This document shows positions 28,718-39,140 of a stretch of 64,000 nt of DNA, piece by piece. The notes beneath the pieces are model-generated. The model did not search any database. It was not told where the DNA came from and saw only the letters and a list, made by a program, of their open reading frames with translations. The translations under genes were made by a program, and so were the position numbers. Origin of the DNA: Pseudomonas mosselii (lineage in GTDB: Bacteria > Pseudomonadota > Gammaproteobacteria > Pseudomonadales > Pseudomonadaceae); the NCBI RefSeq assembly GCF_003205295.1, contig NZ_QJRP01000007.1, positions 1 to 64,000 on the forward strand, read 5' to 3'. How positions within the stretch are numbered: position 1 is the first letter of the stretch; every line of letters begins with the position of its first letter.

Positions 28718-30318
28718 ACTCGATCTTCCTGCGCATCTATGGCGGCATGCTCGCGGTGCTGGTGCTGGTGGCCGTACTCGGCGTGCTCAGCCTGCACCTG
28801 CTCAACGAAATCCGCGCCGGCCAGCACCGCGAGCGCCTGGCCCAGGGTACCTTCAGCCTGATGGCCGACAACCTGGCGCAACAGAACGCGGTGGAGCGCA
28901 CCCGTTCGCTGGTGATCTGGGAGCGCCTGCTCGGCGTGCCGCTGGACCTGCAGCCGCTGTCGGCGTTCACCCTCGACGGTGGGCAGCGGGCGCGGCTGTA
29001 CCGCGACCTGGTGGTGGTGGAGAAGACCGGCCCGCATGCCGCCCGGGTATTGCGTCGGGTCGGCCACGAGGATCTGCTGCTGGTGGCCGAGGTCAAGCAG
29101 ATCAGTGAGCAGCTGGCCCGTGCCACGCTTTACCTGTTGGCTGACGAGCTGGTGCGCTACCCGGTGACCGAGCAGCAGGCGCGCCTGGCGCAGCTGCGCC
29201 AGAGCAAGGGTTTCGGCTTCGACATCGCCTTGCAGCGCATCGAGCGCGCCGCCCTGGACGACGACCAGCGCCGCCGGGTGGAGGAGGGCGACACGGTGAT
29301 GGCCCTGGGCCGGGACGGCGATTCGATCCGCGTGTTCGCGGGGCTGTCCGGCTCGCCCTGGGTGCTGGAGATCGGCCCGCTGTATCAGCTCAACCCGTAT
29401 CCACCGCAGTTGCTGATCCTGATCGCCTTCCTCGGCCTGTGCCTGATCGGCCTGGTGGTCTACCTGCTGGTGCGCCAGTTGGAACGGCGTGTGTCGGGCC
29501 TGGAGGTGGCGGCCACGCGCATTGCCCAGGGCAGCCTCGATACCCGCGTGCCGGCCGGCGACGCCGACTCGGTGGGGCGCCTGGCCGAGGCCTTCAACGG
29601 CATGGCCGAACACCTGCAGCGTTCATTGACCATGCAGCGCGAGCTGGTGCGGGCGGTGTCCCACGAATTGCGCACGCCGGTGGCCCGGCTGCGCTTCGGC
29701 CTGGAGATGATCGAGAGCGCCAGCACCGATGAAGCGCGGGCTAAGCACCTGGCCGGCATGGACGGTGATATCCAGGACCTGGACAAGCTGGTCGACGAGA
29801 TGCTGACCTACGCCCGCCTGGAGCAGGGCGCGCCGGCCCTGCATTTCCAGGTGGTGGACCTGGACGAGCTGCTGGCGCGGGTGATCGAGGAGCTGGCGCC
29901 GCTACGGGCCGAGGTGCGGGTGGTGCGTGGGGTGTGCCACGGGCTCGACGGCGGCGACGCCCGGGTCGAGGCCGAGCCGCGCTATCTGCACCGGGCCCTG
30001 CAGAACCTGGTGCGCAATGCCATGCGCCATGCTGAATCGGAAGTGCGCCTGAGCTACCAGATCGGCCAGCAGCGTTGCCGCATCGACGTGGAGGATGACG
30101 GCCCCGGGATTCCCGAAGGCGTGTGGCACCGTATCTTCACCCCGTTCACCCGCCTCGACGACAGCCGCACCCGGGCTTCGGGCGGGCATGGGCTGGGGTT
30201 GTCGATCGTGCGGCGGATCATCTACTGGCACGGCGGCCGCGCCCTGGTCGGGCACAGCGAGCAGTTGGGTGGGGCGTGTTTCAGCCTGAGCTGGCCGCGT
30301 GAGCAGCCGAGGGTTTAG
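28714..30318 (+). CDS. rstB: Sensor histidine kinase, RstB-like
   Basis: 534 residues. N-terminal membrane helix (MLAVLVLVAVLGVLSLHLL), a ~200-residue periplasmic region, a second helix (LLILIAFLGLCLIGLVVYLL), then HAMP. The phosphoacceptor is in VRAVSHELRTPVARLRFGLE. The ATP-binding domain has NLVRNAMRH, DDGPGIP and GGHGLGLSI. It phosphorylates the RstA-like partner encoded just upstream. Its stop overlaps the convergent pcpS stop. Confidence 0.8.
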   Translation: MNSIFLRIYGGMLAVLVLVAVLGVLSLHLLNEIRAGQHRERLAQGTFSLMADNLAQQNAVERTRSLVIWERLLGVPLDLQPLSAFTLDGGQRARLYRDLVVVEKTGPHAARVLRRVGHEDLLLVAEVKQISEQLARATLYLLADELVRYPVTEQQARLAQLRQSKGFGFDIALQRIERAALDDDQRRRVEEGDTVMALGRDGDSIRVFAGLSGSPWVLEIGPLYQLNPYPPQLLILIAFLGLCLIGLVVYLLVRQLERRVSGLEVAATRIAQGSLDTRVPAGDADSVGRLAEAFNGMAEHLQRSLTMQRELVRAVSHELRTPVARLRFGLEMIESASTDEARAKHLAGMDGDIQDLDKLVDEMLTYARLEQGAPALHFQVVDLDELLARVIEELAPLRAEVRVVRGVCHGLDGGDARVEAEPRYLHRALQNLVRNAMRHAESEVRLSYQIGQQRCRIDVEDDGPGIPEGVWHRIFTPFTRLDDSRTRASGGHGLGLSIVRRIIYWHGGRALVGHSEQLGGACFSLSWPREQPRV

Positions 30319-31016
30319 ACGCTGATCATGCTCAGCAGATGGCCGTCTTGCAGGCAGAACTGGCCATCGAGCTCGACGCCATGGTGCCACTCGGCCGATA
30401 GGTCGGTGAGCAGGCGCAGGCGGGCATGGCCGTCGGCGGACCAGGTCAGCAGCTCGGCGTGTTCGAAATAGAAGCGCTGTTTGGTGATCGGGTAGAGGGT
30501 CTTGAACAGGCTTTCCTTGAGCGAGAAGGTCAAGGTCACGGCCAGGGCTTGCTGGCTGCGGTCCAGGCGCTCCAGCTCGGCGGGGGTGAGGATTTCCCCG
30601 GCCAGGCGTTCGGCGCGCTCTTCGCTGAGCAAGGTTTCCTGGTCCAGCCCCAGGCCACGGCATTGGCCGTCGGCCGCGACCACGGCGGCGGCCCAGCCTT
30701 GGCCGTGGGTGATCGAGCCGTGGATGCTGGCGGGCCAGATCGGCGAGCGGTCTTCATGAGGTGCGGGAACGTAGCTGCGACCGTCTAGAATCCGCAGCGC
30801 CTCGCGGGCGCAGACCCGGCCGGCCAGGTACTCGGCCTGGCGCTTGGCCACCGAGCGTTGCAGGCTGGCGGTCTGCTCGATGCCGGCGCGCTGGAAGTCG
30901 TCGGCGGCCAGGCGGGCCGGGTCGAAGGCGCAACTGACCAGCACCGCGCCGGGGACCGGGCGGGGCAGGGGCCAGTGGTGCTGGAGCGGGGCGCAGCAGG
31001 TAGGGAGTCTGTTCAT
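30315..31016 (-). CDS. pcpS: 4'-phosphopantetheinyl transferase (EntD/PcpS type)
   Basis: 233 residues. It transfers phosphopantetheine from CoA to carrier proteins of fatty acid, NRPS or siderophore synthesis. Family motifs: AGRVCAREAL, SIHGSITHGQGWAAAVV, GLGLDQETLL and the FSLKESLFKTLYP signature with the Lys/Glu pair. Pseudomonads often have a single broad-range enzyme of this kind (PcpS). It is convergent with rstB, overlapping by four bases. Confidence 0.85.
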   Translation of the reverse strand: MNRLPTCCAPLQHHWPLPRPVPGAVLVSCAFDPARLAADDFQRAGIEQTASLQRSVAKRQAEYLAGRVCAREALRILDGRSYVPAPHEDRSPIWPASIHGSITHGQGWAAAVVAADGQCRGLGLDQETLLSEERAERLAGEILTPAELERLDRSQQALAVTLTFSLKESLFKTLYPITKQRFYFEHAELLTWSADGHARLRLLTDLSAEWHHGVELDGQFCLQDGHLLSMISV

Positions 31017-31063
31017 GGTCGGTATTGTGCCAGTCGCGATAGCTGGCGCAAATCACCGGAGCG

Positions 31064-31139
31064 TCATCGCGGGGCAAGCCCGCTCCCACGCCGGAAAACA
31101 ACGCCATTCGTGGGAGCGGGCTTGCCCCGCGATGAGGCC
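31064..31139. repeat. REP pair upstream of pcpS
   Basis: TCATCGCGGGGCAAGCCCGC and inverted GCGGGCTTGCCCCGCGATGA units, each with the TCCCACG/CGTGGGA extension, form a near-perfect palindrome between the dienelactone hydrolase and pcpS genes. Confidence 0.85.
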
Positions 31140-31140
31140 T

Positions 31141-31932
31141 TCAGTCAAACGCCGTCTTCAAGAACGCCTGCATATCCTTCCAAGAGCTCTCGTCAGCCGC
31201 CTTGTCATACCCGATATCCGGCCCGCCATGCCCCCCATGCCCCAACCGATCCGCGTCCGGGTTGGTAAACCCATGCTTGGCCCCCGGAATCCCGACGAAC
31301 TTGTAGTCGGCCTTGGCCGCATCCATCTCCGCCTTGAACGCCGCCACCTGCTCCGGGGTAACCATGCTGTCGGCCTCACCGTGCTCCACCAGGATCTTCG
31401 CCCTGATCACCCCGGGCTTGGCCGGTGTCTGGGTCACCAGCGCGCCATGGAAGCTCACCACGCCATCGAGCTTCACGCCCCGGCGCGCCGCATCCAGCAC
31501 CACCTTGCCGCCAAAGCAGTAGCCGATGGCCGCCAGCTGGTGCTTGTTGGTGTTGGGCTGGATCTTCAATAGCTCAAGCCCGGCGTCGAAGCGCCGGGCA
31601 GCGGCTTTCGGATCCTTCATCGCCGCCGCCATGAACGCCTGGGCGTCGGCCGGGTGCTCGGTGTTCTTGCCGTCGCCGTACATGTCGATGGCCAGGGCGT
31701 TGTAGCCCAGCGCGGCGAGGTCGCGGGCGCGGCGCTTGGCATAGTCGTTCAGCCCCCACCATTCATGCACCACCACCACGCCCGGGCGCTTGCCCTCGAG
31801 GGCGTCGTCGTAGGCGTAGTAGCCGATTAGCGCGGTGCCGTCGGCATCCTGATAGCGAATCTCGCGGGTCTGCACCGCCGCCTGGGCAAGGCTGGCGCTG
31901 CACAACAAGGCCAGGGCAAGCAGGGTACGCAT
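31141..31932 (-). CDS. Exported dienelactone hydrolase family protein
   Basis: 263 residues. A signal peptide is evident (MRTLLALALLCSASLAQA). The alpha/beta hydrolase fold carries the DLH nucleophile Cys in IGYCFGGKV, Asp in GEADSMV and His in AKHGFTNPD. The family hydrolyses dienelactones or related esters; the periplasmic location suggests another natural substrate. It is divergent from oprH with the PhoP-site array between them, so it might also respond to PhoP. Confidence 0.8.
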   Translation of the reverse strand: MRTLLALALLCSASLAQAAVQTREIRYQDADGTALIGYYAYDDALEGKRPGVVVVHEWWGLNDYAKRRARDLAALGYNALAIDMYGDGKNTEHPADAQAFMAAAMKDPKAAARRFDAGLELLKIQPNTNKHQLAAIGYCFGGKVVLDAARRGVKLDGVVSFHGALVTQTPAKPGVIRAKILVEHGEADSMVTPEQVAAFKAEMDAAKADYKFVGIPGAKHGFTNPDADRLGHGGHGGPDIGYDKAADESSWKDMQAFLKTAFD

Positions 31933-31954
31933 GGTCGAGCTCCTTCTTCGGTTC

Positions 31955-31993
31955 GTTCAGCCAAGGTTCAGGCCGGGTTCAGCAGGGGTTCAG
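31955..31993 (+). promoter_or_regulatory. PhoP box array: four GTTCAG half-sites with 11-bp period
   Basis: GTTCAG occurs at 31955, 31966, 31977 and 31988, each pair separated by exactly five bases. A PhoP box is normally two such half-sites (GTTTA/GTTCAG-N5 repeats), so this is a double box. A TACTCT -10-like hexamer begins about 11 bp after the last repeat, and oprH begins at 32056. Confidence 0.85.
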
Positions 31994-32055
31994 GGCGCCC
32001 TCCCTACTCTAGCCCCCAGACAGCAACAACGCATCCAACCCGGAGTACCTGAACC

Positions 32056-32661
32056 ATGAAAACCCTCAACACCCTGATCGCCGCCATGGCAGTTTGCGCC
32101 GCCGGCCTCACCAGCGTTGCCCAGGCCGATGACAACTTCGCCAGCCTGACCTACGGCCAGACCAGCGACAAAGTGCGCAAGTCCGGCCTGCTGCAAAGCA
32201 ACACCGACGGCCTGAACGCCGACGGCATCATCGGCAAGGACAGCACTTGGGGCGCGCGCCTGGGCAAGATCAACGACCAGGGCCGCTACTACCTGACCTA
32301 CGACAACGTCTCGGGCGACCACAGCGGCGTCAAGCTGCGCCAGGAGAACCTGCTGGGCAGCTACGACCTGTTCCTGCCGGTGGGCGATACCACCAAGCTG
32401 TTCGGCGGCGGCAGCCTGGGCATGACCAAGCTGACCCAGGATTCGCCGGGCGCCCGCCGCGACACCGACTACGGCTACGCCGTCGGCCTGCAGGCCGGTG
32501 TGATCCAGGAAGTGACCGACAACACCTCGGTGGAGCTGGGCTACCGTTACCTGCGCAGCAACGCCGCCACCGAGATCGGCACCCACGGCGGGCCGAAGGA
32601 CGGTACCCTGCGCCTGACCAGCAGCGCGCAGACCTACCTGGCGGCTACCTACAAGTTCTGA
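32056..32661 (+). CDS. oprH: Outer membrane protein OprH/H1
   Basis: 201 residues. Signal peptide to about residue 24 (AAGLTSVAQA). The mature protein alternates polar and hydrophobic residues, as in an eight-strand beta barrel, and ends in TYKF with a C-terminal Phe. OprH is a low-magnesium-induced barrel that stabilises LPS. It leads the oprH-phoP-phoQ operon, under the PhoP array just upstream. Confidence 0.9.
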   Translation: MKTLNTLIAAMAVCAAGLTSVAQADDNFASLTYGQTSDKVRKSGLLQSNTDGLNADGIIGKDSTWGARLGKINDQGRYYLTYDNVSGDHSGVKLRQENLLGSYDLFLPVGDTTKLFGGGSLGMTKLTQDSPGARRDTDYGYAVGLQAGVIQEVTDNTSVELGYRYLRSNAATEIGTHGGPKDGTLRLTSSAQTYLAATYKF

Positions 32662-32675
32662 GGTCGCTGTTATCC

Positions 32676-32762
32676 TGTGCCGGCCTCTTCGCGAGTAAAC
32701 CTGCTCCCACAGGTGGTGCACAACCCTGTGGGAGCGGGTTTACCCGCGAAGAGGCCGGCACA
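32676..32762. repeat. REP palindrome between oprH and phoP
   Basis: A 37-base arm (32676-32712) matches the reverse complement of 32726-32762 at 35 of 37 positions, with a 13-base loop. The core is the GGGTTTACCCGCGAAGAGGC REP variant. Inside an operon it could attenuate or process the transcript, uncoupling the porin from the regulator genes. Confidence 0.9.
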
Positions 32763-32789
32763 GGGCATTCCCATTGAAAGGAGATCCAC

Positions 32790-33467
32790 ATGAAATTGCT
32801 GGTGGTCGAGGACGAGGCGCTGCTGCGTCATCACCTGTTCACCCGCCTCGGCGAGGGCGGCCATGTGGTGCAGGCGGTGGCCAACGCGGAAGAGGCCTTG
32901 TACCAGGCCGAGCAGTACAACCACGACCTGGCGGTGATCGACCTGGGCCTGCCGGGCATGAGCGGGCTGGACCTGATCCGCCAGTTGCGCAGCCTCGGCC
33001 AGACCTTCCCGATCCTCATCCTGACCGCCCGCGGCAACTGGCAGGACAAGGTCGAGGGCCTGGCTGCCGGCGCCGACGACTACGTGGTCAAGCCGTTCCA
33101 GTTCGAGGAGCTGGAGGCCCGCCTGAACGCCTTGCTGCGCCGCTCCAGCGGTTTCACCCAGTCGACCATCGCCGCCGGGCCCCTGGTGCTCGACCTCAAC
33201 CGCAAGCAGGCGACCCTGGACGAGCAACCGCTGGCGCTGACCGCCTACGAATACCGCATCCTCGAGTACCTCATGCGTCATCACCAGCAAGTGGTGGCCA
33301 AGGACCGCCTGATGGAGCAGCTGTACCCCGACGACGAGGAGCGCGACCCGAACGTCATCGAGGTGCTGGTCGGCCGCCTGCGCCGCAAGCTCGAGGGCGA
33401 CAACGGCTTCAAGCCGATCGACACCGTGCGCGGCCTGGGCTACCTGTTCACCGAGCGCTGCCGATGA
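32790..33467 (+). CDS. phoP: PhoP response regulator
   Basis: 225 residues. OmpR-family receiver (VVEDE, Asp in LAVIDLGLPG, Lys in DYVVKPFQ) and winged helix (LTAYEYRILEYLMRHHQQVV, VLVGRLRRKLEG, GLGYLFTE). It responds to low Mg2+ or cationic peptides through PhoQ and activates oprH. Shine-Dalgarno AAAGGAG precedes the start. Stop overlaps the phoQ ATG. Confidence 0.95.
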   Translation: MKLLVVEDEALLRHHLFTRLGEGGHVVQAVANAEEALYQAEQYNHDLAVIDLGLPGMSGLDLIRQLRSLGQTFPILILTARGNWQDKVEGLAAGADDYVVKPFQFEELEARLNALLRRSSGFTQSTIAAGPLVLDLNRKQATLDEQPLALTAYEYRILEYLMRHHQQVVAKDRLMEQLYPDDEERDPNVIEVLVGRLRRKLEGDNGFKPIDTVRGLGYLFTERCR

Positions 33468-34804
33468 TCCGTTCGCTGCGGGTGCGGCTGATGCTGGCGG
33501 CGGCCTTGCTGGCGCTGCTGTTCATGCTGGCGCTGCTGCCGGCCTTGCAGAAGGCCTTCAGCCTGGCGTTGCAGGAGTCGATCGAGCAGCGCCTGGCCTC
33601 GGACGTGACCACCCTGATCTCGGCCGCGCGCATCGAGCGCGGCCAGTTGCAGATGCCGGCGCTGCTGCCGGACGAACGCTACAACCTGCCCTACACCGGC
33701 CTGCTGGGCTACATCTTCGACCGCCAGGGCACGCTGGTCTGGCAGTCGCGGGCTACGCGCAACCGCAATATCAACTACCACCCCCGCTATGACGGGCGCG
33801 GCAATGAGTTCGCCCGTATTCACCAGGACGACGGCGATGAGTTCTTCGTCTACGACGTCGAGGTCAAGCTACTAGGCGGCAAGAGCGCGGCGTTCAGCAT
33901 CGTCGCCCTGCAGCCGGTGCGCGAATACCAGGACACCCTCAATGGCCTGCGCGAGAAGCTCTACCTGGGCTTCGGCGCGGCGCTGCTGGCGCTGATGGTG
34001 CTGCTCTGGGCCGGCCTGACCTGGGGCCTGCGCTCATTGCGCCGGCTCAGCTCCGAGCTGGACGACGTGGAAAGCGGGGCGCGGGACGGGCTCAGCCGCG
34101 AGCACCCGCGCGAGCTGCTGCGCCTGACCGGCTCGCTCAACCGCCTGCTGCGCAGCGAGCGCGAGCAGCGCCAGCGCTACCGCGACTCGCTCGACGACCT
34201 GGCTCATAGCCTGAAGACCCCGCTGGCGGTGCTGCAGGGCGTGGGCGAGAGCATGGAGCAGGGCGACCGCGAGCAGGCGCGGGTGCTGCAGAGCCAGATC
34301 GAGCGCATGAGCCAGCAGATCGACTACCAGTTGCAGCGTGCGAGCCTGCGCAAGAGTGGTTTGGTAAAGCACCAGGTCGAGCTCAAGCCGTTGCTCGACA
34401 GCCTGTGCAGCACCTTGGCCAAGGTCTATCGCGACAAACGCGTCGAAGTCAGCATTAATCTCCCGGCTGATGCGCGAGTGCCGATGGAGCAGGGCGCCTT
34501 GCTTGAACTGCTCGGCAACCTGCTGGAGAACGCCTACCGGTTGTGCCTGGGGCAGGTGCGGGTCAGCCTGCGCGAAGCGCCGGGGCAACTGGAACTGTGG
34601 ATCGAGGACGATGGCCCGGGCGTGCCGCCCGACCAGCGTGAGCGCATTCTCGAACGCGGTGAGCGGCTGGACCGTCAGCATCCCGGGCAGGGGATCGGCC
34701 TGGCGGTGGTCAAGGACATCATCGACAGCTATGACGCCGAGTTGAGCCTGGGCGACTCCGAATTGGGCGGGGCTGCGTTCCGCATCGCTTTCCGGCTCGA
34801 TTGA
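33464..34804 (+). CDS. phoQ: PhoQ sensor histidine kinase
   Basis: 446 residues. Two membrane helices (about residues 8-30 and 165-188) enclose an acidic periplasmic sensor domain that includes HQDDGDEFFVYDVEVK, the likely divalent-cation site. The PhoQ-type phosphoacceptor is in LDDLAHSLKTPLAVLQG. The ATPase domain has LGNLLENAYR, DDGPGVP and GIGLAVVKDI. The same frame stays open upstream across phoP, but the ATG at 33464 with ATGA overlap is clearly the start. Confidence 0.95.
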   Translation: MIRSLRVRLMLAAALLALLFMLALLPALQKAFSLALQESIEQRLASDVTTLISAARIERGQLQMPALLPDERYNLPYTGLLGYIFDRQGTLVWQSRATRNRNINYHPRYDGRGNEFARIHQDDGDEFFVYDVEVKLLGGKSAAFSIVALQPVREYQDTLNGLREKLYLGFGAALLALMVLLWAGLTWGLRSLRRLSSELDDVESGARDGLSREHPRELLRLTGSLNRLLRSEREQRQRYRDSLDDLAHSLKTPLAVLQGVGESMEQGDREQARVLQSQIERMSQQIDYQLQRASLRKSGLVKHQVELKPLLDSLCSTLAKVYRDKRVEVSINLPADARVPMEQGALLELLGNLLENAYRLCLGQVRVSLREAPGQLELWIEDDGPGVPPDQRERILERGERLDRQHPGQGIGLAVVKDIIDSYDAELSLGDSELGGAAFRIAFRLD

Positions 34805-34818
34805 AATCGCGCAAAACT

Positions 34819-34903
34819 TGTAGGAGCGGCTTTAGCCGCGATCACCGGCACAGCCAGTGCCATGCACCGCGTTGCTTGCTTCGCGGCTAAAGCCGCTCCT
34901 ACA
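34819..34903. repeat. REP pair, GGCTTTAGCCGCGA type
   Basis: TGTAGGAGCGGCTTTAGCCG and its inverted copy TCGCGGCTAAAGCCGCTCC form a palindrome just after phoQ, probably a transcript end. Confidence 0.85.
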
Positions 34904-34922
34904 GGAAATGCCATGCGCGCTG

Positions 34923-34972
34923 GGCGGAAATCCGCCAAACCGCCCTGTACGATTTCCGCCATCGGGCGGAAA
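34923..34972. promoter_or_regulatory. Palindromic upstream sites of dctA, likely DctD enhancers
   Basis: GGCGGA-AA-TCCGCC (34923-34936) and TTTCCGCC-ATCG-GGCGGAAA (34953-34972) lie 85-150 bp upstream of a sigma-54 promoter. Position and palindromy fit enhancer sites for a sigma-54 activator such as DctD; dctBD itself is not in the window. Confidence 0.55.
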
Positions 34973-35027
34973 CCCGCCATTTCCTACCGGCTTTTGCGCC
35001 CCGTCCCGGGGCATTCACACCCTGTAA

Positions 35028-36527
<1,500 letters not shown>

Positions 36528-36543
36528 TCGCGATGTGAAATGA

Positions 36544-36571
36544 AGAAGGCGACCCTCGGGTCGCCTTTTTT
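36544..36571 (+). terminator. Rho-independent terminator of dctA
   Basis: GAAGGCGACCC-TC-GGGTCGCCTTTTTT is a GC-rich stem with a run of six T residues. Confidence 0.9.
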
Positions 36572-36607
36572 GTGCCACTAGCAGAATGCCCGGGATAGTA
36601 CGCCTAC

Positions 36608-36740
36608 CCCTGTGGGAGCGGCCTTGCCGAGGCGTCGAACCGGTCGGAAAGGGGCGCGCAGCGGCCCCAGATTCCGAGTCACCATCAAAATTGCTGGGGC
36701 TGCTGCGCAGCCCTTTCGCGACGCAAGGCCGCTCCCACAG
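36608..36740. repeat. Inverted REP pair, first copy with expanded loop
   Basis: The left copy has GCCTTGCCGAGGCGTCGAACC then GGTCGGAAAGGG in place of the short TGTCGCG segment. The right copy is the ordinary type. Together they fill most of the gap between dctA and sprT. Confidence 0.75.
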
Positions 36741-36812
36741 AGATAGCAGTTCCCTGCGCGACAGCGCAGCCCCAAAGGGCTGGGTGATCTCCTACAGGGA
36801 CGTGTCCGGCAT

Positions 36813-37307
36813 CTACTCGACCCGGGTCTCGCCGCTGTACACCAATATCTCCCGACACCGCCGGCACAGGTACCGCCGCCCCTGGCGCACCAGCTTGTGC
36901 CGCTGGGCGGTGAACGGGAAATCACTCTCCGGGCACGGACAGCGGTAGATGTAGCGCGTCGCCACCCGCCGCTGCACCTCATAGTTGTGGCAACGGTTCG
37001 GCGGCAGCTCGTACACCCCGCGCATGATCAGTTGCCACTCCTCGCCATGGGCCTGGATGCGCTCGCCGAACAACTGGTGGGCAACCAGATGGGCGACCTC
37101 GTGGGCCACGGTCTGGCGCAGGAAGTCTTCCTGGTTCTCGCGGTACAGCTGCAGGTTGAAACGCAGCAGGTTCTCGTGCAGGTGGGCAACACCGGCCTTC
37201 TGGCCGCGCAGCTTGAAGCTGACTTGCGGGCGCGGAAAAGGGCGTTTGAAGAAGGTTTCGGCTTGCTGGTAACAGGTTTCGACGCGTTGTCTGAGCAGCT
37301 CGGGCAT
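36813..37307 (-). CDS. sprT: SprT family zinc metalloprotease-like protein
   Basis: 164 residues. The HEVAH zinc-binding motif is at residues 69-73, followed by a zinc-ribbon-like C-terminus with CPCPESDF and CRRC. Family members relate to the Spartan protease domain; the bacterial role is unclear. Start at 37307 follows AGGAGAA; an upstream ATG at 37334 lacks a good site and would make the protein longer than usual. Confidence 0.85.
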   Translation of the reverse strand: MPELLRQRVETCYQQAETFFKRPFPRPQVSFKLRGQKAGVAHLHENLLRFNLQLYRENQEDFLRQTVAHEVAHLVAHQLFGERIQAHGEEWQLIMRGVYELPPNRCHNYEVQRRVATRYIYRCPCPESDFPFTAQRHKLVRQGRRYLCRRCREILVYSGETRVE

Positions 37308-37448
37308 GGCGGGGCAGTTCTCCTGACCGGGCATTATGCCGCAGGCAATGGCCGGCTGCCGAGCCGCCGGTCAGGCACACGAAACGAAGCCGCCTTGCGG
37401 CGGCCTCGGGTGATGCCCCAGTGTTGGTTGGATCTGATAGGTATGCGT

Positions 37449-38048
37449 TCAGTTGGTGTAGACGGGCCCCACGCCCAGTCCCCAGATGATCACGGTCGCG
37501 GCCATGATCGCCACCAGTACCACCAGGCCCACCGCCAGCACGGAGCTTGAGAACAGGAAGCCTTCATCCGACGGTATGTTCATGAACGTCGGCAAGCCGA
37601 CATACAGCAGGTACACGGTGTAGCAGATGGCCGCCGTGCCGATCAGCATGCCTAGCCACAGGTGCGGGTACAGCGCCGCGAGGCCGCCGATGAACAGCGG
37701 GGTGGCGGTGTAGGTGGCGAAGGCGATGCACTGCGCCATGCTCGGGTTGGCGTCGTAGGTGCGCGCCATCCAGTGGATGAAGGCGCCCATCACCGCGACC
37801 CCGGCGAGCATCGCCAGGTAGGACATGATGCTCATCCACAGCGCGCTTTCCATGGTCAGCATCACCGCTGGCCGCTCGCCGATCACCCAGCCGACCTGGG
37901 TGGTGCCGATGAACGCCGAGACGGCGGGGATCGCCGCCAGGATCAGCGTGTGCGTCAGGTACATGTGGCTGATGCTTTCGTCCTCGCCACGGATCTCCCG
38001 CCACTCCTGGTCAGGGTGGGTGAACAGCCCAACAACGTGATGAATCAT
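37449..38048 (-). CDS. Yip1-domain inner-membrane protein
   Basis: 199 residues with about five hydrophobic helices. MIHHVVGLFTHPDQEWREIRGE at the N-terminus is typical of bacterial Yip1/DUF-type membrane proteins; it is 22 residues of an amphipathic lead. Start at 38048 follows AGGAGT; a longer frame upstream is not credible. Function unknown. It is divergent from ttcA across a 263-bp gap in which I see no clear operator. Confidence 0.75.
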   Translation of the reverse strand: MIHHVVGLFTHPDQEWREIRGEDESISHMYLTHTLILAAIPAVSAFIGTTQVGWVIGERPAVMLTMESALWMSIMSYLAMLAGVAVMGAFIHWMARTYDANPSMAQCIAFATYTATPLFIGGLAALYPHLWLGMLIGTAAICYTVYLLYVGLPTFMNIPSDEGFLFSSSVLAVGLVVLVAIMAATVIIWGLGVGPVYTN

Positions 38049-38311
38049 ACGGGTCACTCCTATCGTCGTTGCCAAACGCCCCCCGGATGGAGCGCCTATG
38101 GCCCGAGGCCAGGACACCAAGTGCTGCGCCAATGTGGCCTTATGTCGCAGTATAGGAAGCCGTTCCCCGCATAAAACCGGGTTTTTAGAGCAAATTGCGC
38201 TGTCAGGCCCGGTGCTGATTCCCTTGAAGTCTTTATCGGATTCACCTACTGCGCCGTGCGGTTTGTGCGTAAAATAGTCGGCTTTTGTCACACCTCGCGG
38301 ATCCAAGCGCT

Positions 38312-39136
38312 ATGGGCACCCTCTCGGTCAACCAGAACAAACTGCAAAAACGCCTGCGTCGTCTCGCCGGCGAAGCCATCACCGACTACAACATGATCGA
38401 GGATGGCGACAAGGTCATGGTCTGCCTGTCCGGCGGCAAGGACAGCTACACCATGCTCGACGTTCTGTTGCACCTGCAGAAGGTGGCACCGATCAAGTTC
38501 GACATCGTCGCGGTGAACATGGACCAGAAGCAGCCGGGCTTCCCCGAGCACGTGCTGCCGGCTTATCTGAAAGAGCTGGGCGTCGAGTACCACATCGTCG
38601 AGAAGGACACCTACTCGGTGGTCAAGGAGCTGGTACCCGAGGGCAAGACCACCTGCTCGCTGTGCTCGCGCCTGCGTCGCGGCACCCTGTACACCTTCGC
38701 CGACGAGATCGGCGCGACCAAGATGGCCCTGGGGCATCACCGCGACGACATCGTCGAGACCTTCTTCCTCAACATGTTCTTCAACGGCGCGCTCAAGGGC
38801 ATGCCGCCGAAGCTGCGTGCCGACGATGGCCGCAACGTGGTGATCCGCCCGCTGGCCTACTGCAGCGAGAAGGACATCCAGGCCTATTCGGACATGAAGG
38901 AATTCCCGATCATCCCGTGCAACCTGTGCGGCTCGCAGGAGAACCTGCAGCGCCAGGTGGTCAAGGACATGCTGGTGGAGTGGGAGCGCAAGCACCCGGG
39001 CCGTACCGAGAGCATCTTCCGCGCCCTGCAGAACGTCGCGCCGTCGCAGCTGGCCGACCGCAACCTGTTCGACTTCACCAGCCTGAAGATCGACGAGAGC
39101 GCCACCCCGCGTTTCCTCGACGTGCTGAACATCTGA
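38312..39136 (+). CDS. ttcA: tRNA 2-thiocytidine biosynthesis protein TtcA
   Basis: 274 residues. It thiolates C32 of some tRNAs, using ATP and a 4Fe-4S cluster. The PP-loop [10 protein letters not shown] is near residue 40, with cysteines in [12 protein letters not shown] and [23 protein letters not shown] is also characteristic. Start at 38312 gives the usual length. The Tag-like gene follows after four bases, in one probable transcript. Confidence 0.95.
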   Translation: MGTLSVNQNKLQKRLRRLAGEAITDYNMIEDGDKVMVCLSGGKDSYTMLDVLLHLQKVAPIKFDIVAVNMDQKQPGFPEHVLPAYLKELGVEYHIVEKDTYSVVKELVPEGKTTCSLCSRLRRGTLYTFADEIGATKMALGHHRDDIVETFFLNMFFNGALKGMPPKLRADDGRNVVIRPLAYCSEKDIQAYSDMKEFPIIPCNLCGSQENLQRQVVKDMLVEWERKHPGRTESIFRALQNVAPSQLADRNLFDFTSLKIDESATPRFLDVLNI

Positions 39137-39140
39137 ACCC

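Noticed and set aside
32774..33463. Extension of the phoQ frame through phoP
   Set aside because: It is a second frame of phoP, Arg/Gly/Pro-rich; the ATGA overlap fixes the real start.
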